From the NCBI GenBank assembly GCA_029257385.1, contig JARIBS010000043.1, forward strand, positions 1-64,000: a stretch of DNA of 64,000 nucleotides, in the 5' to 3' direction. Below the pieces are notes generated by a model. It was given only the letters and a program-made list of their open reading frames with translations, did no database searches and was not told the DNA's origin. Source of the DNA: Thiorhodococcus sp. (GTDB lineage Bacteria; Pseudomonadota; Gammaproteobacteria; Chromatiales; Chromatiaceae). Within the stretch, counting starts at the first letter, position 1. Every line of letters begins with the position of its first letter. This document shows positions 58,056-64,000 of the stretch, piece by piece. The position numbers and the translations under genes were made by a program.

Positions 58056-59936
58056 TCAGGTATCAAGGTAAGTGTAGCCATAGAGTCCCGCCTTGAGTTC
58101 GATGAACAGCCGCTCGCGAGTCGGGCGATCCAGCCCGGTCGCCTCAAGCTTGCGTCGGTAGTGCGCAAGCAGTGCGCGCGGCTCGAAATGGACATAGCTC
58201 AGCAATTCATCGGTGGTATCGCCACGTTCGGCATCAAGCAGGCGATAGCCCTCGGGTGCACTCGGGTCCAGCGCGACATTGACCGCGTCGGTGTCGCCGA
58301 ACAAATTGTGCATGTCGCCGAGGATCTCCTGATAGGCGCCGACCATGAAAAAGCCCAGTAGATAAGGCGCATCAAGGCCCGTGTCGGCATGCACCGGCAG
58401 GCTGGCCTCAATGCCGCCCGCGTCGACATAGTGGGCGATACAGCCGTCGGAGTCGCAGGTGAGATCGTACACGACCGCGCGCGCTTGTGGGGCTTCGTTC
58501 AGACGCTGGATGGGCACGATCGGGAAGATCTGATCGAGCGCCCAGATGTCGGGCAGCGACTGAAACAGCGAGAAATTGCAAAATAGCTTGTCCGCCAGTA
58601 GAGCGTTGATCTCATCGGCCAACTCGCGGTGACGGCGCACGCCGGGATCGAGACGCTTGGCAAGCGCGCGGCAGATGGCAAAGAACAGCTCCTCTGCCCG
58701 CGCGCGCCCGGCCAGATCGAGACGATCCTGAGCGAAGCACTCGCGGGCCACGCCGAGCAGCTCGCGGGACTCGGCATAGACCTCCTGCGGCGAGGACTGG
58801 CCGGCAGTGCGCAGTTGATGCGCTAGCGCCTCCAGGGTGGCATCGTCCTCGCTGTCGCGTACCATGACATCCAGCCCGCCGGCCAGCTCGCGGTCGATGA
58901 CATTGGTGATCAGCACGGCGTGATGGGCGGTCATGGCCCGCCCGGACTCGCTGAGCAGGTCCGGCTCGGGCAGCGCGTCGCGGCGGCACTCGGCGGCGAT
59001 GGTGTTGACGATCGCTGCGGCGTAGTCCTCGAAGCCGTAGTTTACCGAGCAGTAATTGCGGGTGCTGGTGCCTTCATAGTCCACCCCGAGACCCCCGCCG
59101 ACGTCGATCACCCCGATGGGCGCACCCAGACGACGCAGCTCGGCATAGAAACGAGCAAGCTCTGCCGCACCGGCGCGGATGTCCTGCAAACTCGGGATCT
59201 GGGAGCCTAGATGTGCATGCAGCAGCGAGAGCCAGCCGAGCTTACCCGCGGCCTCCAGCATCCGCACCAGCTCCAAGAGCTGATGCGCCGCCAGACCAAA
59301 TTTGGCCTTCTCCCCGCCGCTGCTCTGCCAGTTACCGGCCGCGGCGGCGGCCAGTCGCACCCGCACACCGAGCAGCGGCTCGACTCCCAGCCGTTCGGCT
59401 TCTTCCAGGATCAACGGCACCTCGGAGGGCTTCTCGATGACGATATAGACACGCAGCCCAAGGCGTCGGCCGATGAGCGCGACGCGGATGTATTCGCGAT
59501 CCTTATAGCCGTTGCACACAACCAGTCCGCCAGGCGGCGAGAGCGCCAGCACCGCCATCAGCTCCGGCTTGCTACCGGCCTCTAGACCGGCCTGACCCGA
59601 GTGCAGAATCTCTTGCACCACGCTCGCCTGCTGATTGACCTTGATGGGATAGACCGGCTGATAGCGCCCAGCATAGCCGCAGGCGCTAATAGCCTTCGCA
59701 AAGGCCCGATCCAGCGCATGCACCCGATGTCGCAAAATGTCGTTAAACCGCACCAGCACCGGCAGAGAGAACCCTTCGGCCTGGATACGCGCCGCGAGCA
59801 GCGACAGATCGATCTCAGTCGGATCGCCAGGATCGGGCCGCGCGCACAGATGCCCGAGCGCGTTGATGCCGAAATAGCCCTCGCCCCAACGGTCGATGGC
59901 GTAGATCTTTTTACAGCGTTGGACCGATTGGTCCAT
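58056..59936 (-). CDS. speA: Biosynthetic arginine decarboxylase
   Basis: A 626-residue PLP- and Mg-dependent decarboxylase converting arginine to agmatine for polyamine synthesis. Lys99 in YPIKVNQQASVVQEIL binds PLP; GSKPELMAVLAL, HAHLGSQIPSLQD, VIDVGGGLGVDYEGT and CNFSLFQSLPDIWALDQIFPI are diagnostic. Full length compared with E. coli SpeA. No speB or aguA gene is next to it. Confidence 0.96.
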   Translation of the reverse strand: MDQSVQRCKKIYAIDRWGEGYFGINALGHLCARPDPGDPTEIDLSLLAARIQAEGFSLPVLVRFNDILRHRVHALDRAFAKAISACGYAGRYQPVYPIKVNQQASVVQEILHSGQAGLEAGSKPELMAVLALSPPGGLVVCNGYKDREYIRVALIGRRLGLRVYIVIEKPSEVPLILEEAERLGVEPLLGVRVRLAAAAAGNWQSSGGEKAKFGLAAHQLLELVRMLEAAGKLGWLSLLHAHLGSQIPSLQDIRAGAAELARFYAELRRLGAPIGVIDVGGGLGVDYEGTSTRNYCSVNYGFEDYAAAIVNTIAAECRRDALPEPDLLSESGRAMTAHHAVLITNVIDRELAGGLDVMVRDSEDDATLEALAHQLRTAGQSSPQEVYAESRELLGVARECFAQDRLDLAGRARAEELFFAICRALAKRLDPGVRRHRELADEINALLADKLFCNFSLFQSLPDIWALDQIFPIVPIQRLNEAPQARAVVYDLTCDSDGCIAHYVDAGGIEASLPVHADTGLDAPYLLGFFMVGAYQEILGDMHNLFGDTDAVNVALDPSAPEGYRLLDAERGDTTDELLSYVHFEPRALLAHYRRKLEATGLDRPTRERLFIELKAGLYGYTYLDT

Positions 59937-60542
59937 GGGGCTTTTTCTCCTGAGGTTGGTTTTGAGTCAGGGTTTTTCGCACCACTGCGGCGCGAGACAT
60001 CGGGCGTTGATGGGCGAATGGTAATGTTCGACGTCGCCCCAGACCAGCGGGATGTCGATGATTTGAATACGTGCGGATTTATATAACCCCGAGGCATACA
60101 GGACGAAGCCGGGAATCGGCGGACTTGTTCAGGCAGCTCGTTTCGGCCTACGTTGCACACCCTCTCTATCGATTGTTCGTCTCCCGAGCGACCGAGTCGC
60201 AGCCAGACCCCGCGACCAGCGCAACGGCACACGCCGCGATCCTGGATGATTTCCCGAGAACACAAGAACCCGACCGGATGTGCATGGCCACCAAACCCAC
60301 GGATTTGTGCGCTACATCTCAAATCGTATCTGTTTCCGCTGGAGCGACGGGCTTTCTTCACGCCCCGGTTTCGTTCGGGGTTATCTTGCACACGATACGG
60401 TGGTCAGAGTAGTGGGCGACTGCTTCCTGCTGTCGCGTTCCGTACTAGACAGGAGCTGTTGAGTACGGTGGACGCAGAATCTGTCTAGTATGACGAACGT
60501 AGATTCTATCTAATCAACCGTTAGCTTTTACGCGCAACTATT
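59937..60542. other. 606-base spacer upstream of RelA/SpoT gene
   Basis: The part next to speA is its leader and promoter region. The rest contains several overlapping open frames on both strands, none with recognisable or gene-like translation. From about 60470 the composition shifts to AT-rich, coinciding with two imperfect direct repeats and the start of the atypical gene. I see no tRNA, hairpin terminator or transposase motif here. Confidence 0.5.
60476..60512. repeat. Imperfect direct repeats upstream of the RelA/SpoT gene
   Basis: AGAATCTGTCTA (60476-60487) and AGATTCTATCTA (60501-60512) agree at 10 of 12 positions and are spaced by 25 bases, or about two and a half helical turns. They lie 31-67 bases before the start codon, where an operator would be expected. 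Confidence 0.4.
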
Positions 60543-61607
60543 ATGAATTGGATTGAACTAGCGTTTTCCAAGAAGCAAGTTCGTCGTGCAGGTGATTATC
60601 TGATCGAAAAGCAGGACGTTTCTGATGTAGATAAATTGTTTGAGTCATTTGATGTCCTTTCTAACTGGAGATCATCACATGCGTATCCAATGCATTCGAT
60701 GCTCATGTACTTTCGAAATAAGGCATTTCTTGTTGACGCAAAAGCTTTGGTTGTACAAAGGCTCAAACGCACGCCCTCTATCTTAGCTAAATTGCGAAGA
60801 GAGAGCGGTATGAAATTGGACCGGATGGAAGATGTTGCTGGTTGTAGAATCGTAGTTTCAACCAAGGCAGACGTTTATTTGACACGAGACTTGATAGTTG
60901 GTGGTAGAACTCGAAATATCCTACATCGAGAAAGAGATTATATAGCCAACCCAAAGGATTCTGGATATAGAGGAATCCATTTAGTGTATAAATATAGCGG
61001 AGCAAAAAAACAATATAACAATCACAAAATAGAATTACAAATACGAAGTAAAATACAGCATTCTTGGGCAACAGCCGTCGAAGTAGTTGACGCTTTTACT
61101 GGTCAAGCCTTGAAAGCTAGCCAAGGTCATGATGCGTGGCTAAATTTTTTCAAGTACACAAGCGTCGCTTTTTCTGACATGGAAAACCGAAAGCTCGCGA
61201 AAGACGCAAGTAGCACTGAAAGGCATGAGTTAATTAAATATATTAGTCGTCTAGATGTATTGTCCAGACTCAGGGCATTTGCAGTATCAACAAGACATTT
61301 GGGCAAAGACACAAGTAATAAAAATGATTTTTTTCTGCTAACATTGGAAATAGATAAATCTAATATCAAAGTGAGACGATTTCCTTCTGACCAATTGGGA
61401 TATGCATCAAGAGAGTACGCCGAACAAGAAGCCAAATTCAAAGACAATGACCAAAAAGATGTCGTCCTTGTAGCAGCATCGTCTATTCATAGCTTAAAAA
61501 AAGCCTATCCGAACTACTTTGCGGACACTACAGAATTTGCTAAGTATCTCGAGAAAATAATAGAAGCTGACAAGAAAATTCACCCGACCTCCTCTGTCGG
61601 CGGGTGA
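60543..61607 (+). CDS. RelA/SpoT-domain nucleotide pyrophosphokinase, stand-alone
   Basis: A 354-residue protein with a (p)ppGpp-synthetase-type domain and no hydrolase (HD), TGS or ACT domains. Key parts: RMEDVAGCRIVV (Arg94, Asp97), DYIANPKDSGYRGIHLVYKY (Tyr142 in the G loop) and IELQIRSKIQHSWA (Glu164, Gln172-His173). The N-terminal 90 residues (WRSSHAYPMHSML, RLKRTPSILAKL) and the last 150 (ending AYPNYFADTTEFAKYLEKI) are extensions seen in a broad family of long stand-alone members. It could make (p)ppGpp or (p)ppApp, or pyrophosphorylate tRNA like toxic SAS enzymes. The gene is strikingly AT-rich compared with all neighbours, indicating transfer. No separate antitoxin is adjacent. Confidence 0.85.
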   Translation: MNWIELAFSKKQVRRAGDYLIEKQDVSDVDKLFESFDVLSNWRSSHAYPMHSMLMYFRNKAFLVDAKALVVQRLKRTPSILAKLRRESGMKLDRMEDVAGCRIVVSTKADVYLTRDLIVGGRTRNILHRERDYIANPKDSGYRGIHLVYKYSGAKKQYNNHKIELQIRSKIQHSWATAVEVVDAFTGQALKASQGHDAWLNFFKYTSVAFSDMENRKLAKDASSTERHELIKYISRLDVLSRLRAFAVSTRHLGKDTSNKNDFFLLTLEIDKSNIKVRRFPSDQLGYASREYAEQEAKFKDNDQKDVVLVAASSIHSLKKAYPNYFADTTEFAKYLEKIIEADKKIHPTSSVGG

Positions 61608-61610
61608 TTT
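61580..61610 (+). terminator. Hairpin overlapping the RelA/SpoT stop codon
   Basis: TCACCCG (61580) and CGGGTGA (to 61607) form a 7-bp stem whose right arm contains the stop codon, followed by TTTATA. It is GC-rich within an otherwise AT-rich gene and may end its transcript. Confidence 0.45.
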
Positions 61611-62051
61611 ATACGTTATGTTTCAGGCAGATCGAGAGTCGGTGCAAGCCCGCCAGCCCAGACGTGCTGGCAGTTCGAAGAATGGCTCGCGGTTGGATTT
61701 GTCGTAGGCTCCCCCCGAGACATCGACATCAAGCCGCTTTCTCGATCTTGATCGTCAGGCGTCGGCCCAGCGCGAGCAAAGCCCGCTCCAGCGTCGCCGC
61801 CTTGCTGGCGTGACGGGGGTCGAGCAGGCGTCGTGCCTCCTTTGTTGAGGCTCTAGAGCAACGCCTAGGGTGTGCGCTCCAGCGACGCAAGCCAGGGCCG
61901 AAACCGCAGCAACGAGACGATCACACCCAGGATCTTTTCTCGCTCCCGAATCGAATTCCGTAAACTGTACTGGGAACTGACTGAGCGCTGTTTCGCCCCG
62001 TCAGATGCCAGTGGTCTTGTTTGCTTGTAATCGAGCGATTACGATCATGCG
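61611..62051. other. Decayed intergenic stretch
   Basis: Apart from the HicB-like fragment listed separately, I see no intact gene here. The composition returns to GC-rich. The part from 61850 to 62040 holds only short unrecognised frames. The promoter of the toxin-antitoxin pair should lie near its right end. Confidence 0.45.
61729..61848 (-). pseudogene. HicB-like / HTH antitoxin C-terminal remnant
   Basis: On the minus strand about 39 codons read STKEARRLLDPRHASKAA then TLERALLALGRRLTIKIEKAA and stop. The pattern RLLDPxHAxKxxTLxRALxALGRRL is the C-terminal HTH of HicB-type and related antitoxins. The N-terminal part is missing and no HicA-like toxin is adjacent, so this is a relic of an earlier toxin-antitoxin locus. 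Confidence 0.6.
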
Positions 62052-62348
62052 ATGTTCACGGTCAAGCAAACGCCCGCCTTTGCCGCCTGGCTGTCCGGCC
62101 TCAAGGACGGCTTGACGAAGCGGCGTCTGGCGCGTCGGCTCGAAAAGGCCCAACTCGGCAATCTCGGCGACGTGAAACCAGTGGGCAAGGCTATTTTCGA
62201 GATGCGCGAGCATTTCGGGCCTGGCTGGCGGATGTACTACGTCCAGCGCGGTCCGGTGCTGATTCTGATGCTGGGTGGCGGTGAGAAGTCGACTCAGCAG
62301 GCCGACATCGACAAAGCCGTGGCACTTGCGTCCACCATCGAGGATTGA
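62052..62348 (+). CDS. RelE/ParE-superfamily toxin (HigB-like, HI1419 type)
   Basis: A 98-residue toxin of the 'addiction module killer' family: PAFAAWLSGLKDGLTKRRLARRLEKAQLGN, GKAIFEMREHFGPGWRMYYV and LMLGGGEKSTQQADIDKA are all characteristic. These proteins are expected to act as ribosome-dependent or free RNases, or gyrase poisons. The gene ends 3 bases before the antitoxin gene, the usual toxin-first order of this family. Confidence 0.92.
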   Translation: MFTVKQTPAFAAWLSGLKDGLTKRRLARRLEKAQLGNLGDVKPVGKAIFEMREHFGPGWRMYYVQRGPVLILMLGGGEKSTQQADIDKAVALASTIED

Positions 62349-62351
62349 CCC

Positions 62352-62726
62352 ATGACTGAGAAGATCCGAGTCGCCGATTTGCCCGAATTCGATATCACCG
62401 AGTACCTGGAAGGCGATCAAGCGATCGCCGAATATCTGACCATCGTTCTGGAAGAAAACGATCCCGCCGCCTTGGCGCAAGCGCTGGGCACTGCAGCCCG
62501 CGCGCGAGGAATGACCGAGATCGCCAAGGCGACGGGGTTGGCGCGTGAGGCACTCTACAAGGCGTTACGCCCCGGATCTCAACCGCGGTTTGACACAATT
62601 AACCGTGTTTGCCACGCACTAGGAGTCAAACTTGTGGCGCAACCAATCATGTTGGAGAACGCGGCAGCGCGGCCTGGTAAGGCCGCGTGTTCTAGCGGGT
62701 GTGGCTCCCGCCTGGGTAATCGTTAG
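62352..62726 (+). CDS. HTH antitoxin (HI1420 type) with extended C-terminus
   Basis: A 124-residue DNA-binding antitoxin. FDITEYLEGDQAIAEYLTIVLEENDPAALAQALGTAARARGM, then TEIAKATGLAREALYKAL (Xre-type HTH) and FDTINRVCHALGVKL define the family. Members normally end about here, at 95-105 residues; this one continues for some 25 residues that are cysteine- and arginine-rich (KAACSSGCGSR) and encoded by two successive DNA hairpins, so the original stop was probably lost. It should neutralise the upstream toxin and autoregulate the operon. Confidence 0.88.
   Translation: MTEKIRVADLPEFDITEYLEGDQAIAEYLTIVLEENDPAALAQALGTAARARGMTEIAKATGLAREALYKALRPGSQPRFDTINRVCHALGVKLVAQPIMLENAAARPGKAACSSGCGSRLGNR
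62657..62712. repeat. Two adjacent hairpins inside the 3' end of the antitoxin gene
   Basis: AGAAC...GTTCT encloses a perfect 8-bp inner stem (CGCGGCCT at 62669 and AGGCCGCG to 62688, loop GGTA). Immediately after it GCGGG (62696) pairs with CCCGC (to 62712). Both lie in the abnormal C-terminal extension of the antitoxin, suggesting what was once a downstream terminator or repeat. Confidence 0.55.
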
Positions 62727-62860
62727 ACACGAGCCGGGGGGCTACTGCAAACCGGTATCCTTGATGCGGCCGATGACTTGGCCCCTGCTAGAAAGCTTGG
62801 TCGTTTCCGTCAATTACCCCGCCCTGAAGGACGCGGTTTCTCGCCGAGGACCGGATAGAC

Positions 62861-63298
62861 TCAAGTCTCCAGCCAGAAAGTCACCGGACCGTCATTGAGC
62901 AGACTGACCTGCATATCGGCACCGAAGCGCCCGGCGGCCACATGTGGATGTTCGCCGAACGCGCGCGCAAGGAGCGCATCGAACAGACGCTCGCCTTCAT
63001 CCGGTGGTGCCGCCGACGTAAAACTGGCGCGGGTGCCTTTTCTGGTATCCGCCGCGAGGGTGAACTGCGGGACCAGCAGGAGAGCGCCGTCGATGTCGCG
63101 CAGGCTCAGGTTCATTCGATCTTGCGTATCGGGAAAAACGCGATAGCCGAGCAGACGCTCCAGCAGCCGATCCGTGCGCGCCAGGGTGTCGCCCTTCTGC
63201 ACGCCGACCAACACCAACAACCCCCGGTCGATCGCGCCGATGATCTGGCCGTCCACCTCGACTCTGGCCCAGGCGACCCGTTGCAGCAGAGCGATCAT
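62861..63298 (-). CDS. dtd: D-aminoacyl-tRNA deacylase
   Basis: A 145-residue homodimeric enzyme that removes D-amino acids (and glycine from tRNA-Ala) from charged tRNA. It begins [17 protein letters not shown] and includes [11 protein letters not shown], the SQ-type strand [13 protein letters not shown] and the Gly-cisPro motif [10 protein letters not shown] near the end. Full length. It starts 4 bases after the stop of pip, so both form an operon. Confidence 0.95.
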   Translation of the reverse strand: MIALLQRVAWARVEVDGQIIGAIDRGLLVLVGVQKGDTLARTDRLLERLLGYRVFPDTQDRMNLSLRDIDGALLLVPQFTLAADTRKGTRASFTSAAPPDEGERLFDALLARAFGEHPHVAAGRFGADMQVSLLNDGPVTFWLET

Positions 63299-63302
63299 CG
63301 CG

Positions 63303-64000
63303 TCAACCTAGTTCCCGCGCGAAGCGGTCGGTGGCGGCGACCAGGGCGCGGCGGATGCCCGGCTCGAAGGCCGAATGGCCAGCGTCGGCGATCACCTGCA
63401 ACTCAGCGCCCGGCCACGCTTGATGCAGATCCCAAGCCGAGCGCATGGGGCAGATGAGATCGTAGCGACCCTGCACGATGACGCCTGGAATGTCGGCCAG
63501 ACGCTGGGCATCGCGCAAAAGCTGGTTAGGTTCCAGGAACGCCTGATTGACGAAGTAGTGGCACTCGATACGCGCCAGGCTCAGCGCGACATGGTGGTCG
63601 GCAAAGTGGGCCTGAACACCCGGACTCCCAAGCAGGGTGGCGGTGCGCCCTTCCCAGATCGACCACGCCTGGGCTGCGCGCACCTGCTGCGCCTCGTCCG
63701 TGCTGGTGAGACGTCTGTGATAGGCCATGAGCAGATCGTGGCGCTCGGCCTGCGGGATCGGCGCCAGATAATCCTCCCAGTAGTCGGGGAAGACACAGCT
63801 TGCGCCCTCTTGATAGAACCAGCGGATCTCGGTCTCACGACACAGAAAGATCCCGCGCACCACCAAGGCCGAGACACGCTCGGGATGGCGCTGGGCATAC
63901 GCCAGCGCCAGGGTCGAACCCCAAGAACCGCCGAAGACCAGCCAGCGCTCGATGCCCAATCGTGTACGGATCAGCTCCATGTCCGCAACCAGATCCCAGG
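63303..64000 (-). CDS. pip: Proline iminopeptidase, cut by window edge
   Basis: The C-terminal 230 or so residues of an alpha/beta-hydrolase peptidase (S33) that removes N-terminal proline. The nucleophile elbow is [14 protein letters not shown], the acid is in [10 protein letters not shown] and the histidine in [10 protein letters not shown]. The frame continues past position 64000 (WDLVAD precedes the first in-window methionine at 63980), so the N-terminal portion is outside the window. Followed by dtd, a common gammaproteobacterial pairing. Confidence 0.93.
   Translation of the reverse strand, partial: WDLVADMELIRTRLGIERWLVFGGSWGSTLALAYAQRHPERVSALVVRGIFLCRETEIRWFYQEGASCVFPDYWEDYLAPIPQAERHDLLMAYHRRLTSTDEAQQVRAAQAWSIWEGRTATLLGSPGVQAHFADHHVALSLARIECHYFVNQAFLEPNQLLRDAQRLADIPGVIVQGRYDLICPMRSAWDLHQAWPGAELQVIADAGHSAFEPGIRRALVAATDRFARELG

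Noticed and set aside
60071-60412. 113-codon plus-strand frame upstream of the RelA/SpoT gene
   Set aside because: No ribosome binding site, no family pattern, and competing open frames on the other strand of equal quality.
60520-62730. Integron cassette array suggested by GTTAGCT, GTTATGT and GTTAGAC at module edges
   Set aside because: No matching RYYYAAC partner boxes or full attC palindromes could be built next to them, and no integrase is present. An HattCI-type search would decide.

Overview
The window reads as a chromosome segment from a GC-rich gammaproteobacterium, most probably a purple sulfur bacterium of the Chromatiaceae. The strongest marker is the 84-residue 2[4Fe-4S] ferredoxin at 36045, which matches from memory the Allochromatium vinosum type (long insert between cysteines of the second cluster, C-terminal helix). 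A tyrosine/glycine/proline-rich exported protein at 56447 that resembles sulfur globule envelope proteins, a HypB hydrogenase maturase, a diheme cytochrome c4 and heptose/Kdo lipopolysaccharide genes fit this. No 16S rRNA or photosynthesis gene is present, so the genus is inferred, not shown.

Layout. 0-1 kb: unassigned DNA, a 5'-truncated Uma2-family gene and tRNA-Asn with its own promoter and terminator. 1-16.4 kb: housekeeping genes: aspartate aminotransferase, uvrB, glutamine cyclotransferase, gmhA, deaD, an ABC1/UbiB kinase-like protein, a Kef-type antiporter, a PCMT-like methyltransferase, an isochorismatase-fold hydrolase, waaA (kdtA), hldE and a polysaccharide deacetylase. 16.4-23.4 kb: an accessory-looking block with a transposase tail, a frameshifted aldehyde dehydrogenase fragment, a ClsC-like phospholipase D and a two-gene RND efflux system without an outer-membrane channel. 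23.5-28.8 kb: an MgtC/DUF4010 membrane protein with an inserted soluble domain, beta-carbonic anhydrase, a copper-delivery and cytochrome group (SCO, PCuAC, cytochrome c4) and an EEP-family phosphodiesterase.

28.9-44.2 kb: ftsY-ftsE-ftsX on the minus strand, diverging from a two-subunit M16 peptidase, rsmD, coaD, ferredoxin, gamma-glutamyltransferase and murI; then rsmI divergent from lpoA-yraN-dolP and a GlcD-like FAD oxidase. The lpoA group keeps the enterobacterial order but lacks diaA. 44.2-49.5 kb: a three-domain LplT/PlsC/acyl-ACP synthetase fusion, an Hsp20 with a structured leader, and a ketopantoate reductase. 49.5-56 kb: a DUF1631 protein converging (62-nt antisense overlap) on an epimerase and two glycosyltransferases, followed by a DUF302 protein. 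56.4-60 kb: the sulfur-globule-like protein, hypB and speA.

60-62.8 kb is the most unusual part: an AT-rich RelA/SpoT-domain gene with atypical flanks, a HicB-like antitoxin remnant and an intact HigB/HigA-like toxin-antitoxin pair. I read it as a horizontally acquired defence or addiction island; the biological role of the alarmone-synthetase-like protein is unproven. The window closes with dtd and the 3' part of a proline iminopeptidase gene cut by the window edge. No CRISPR array, rRNA or complete insertion sequence was seen.
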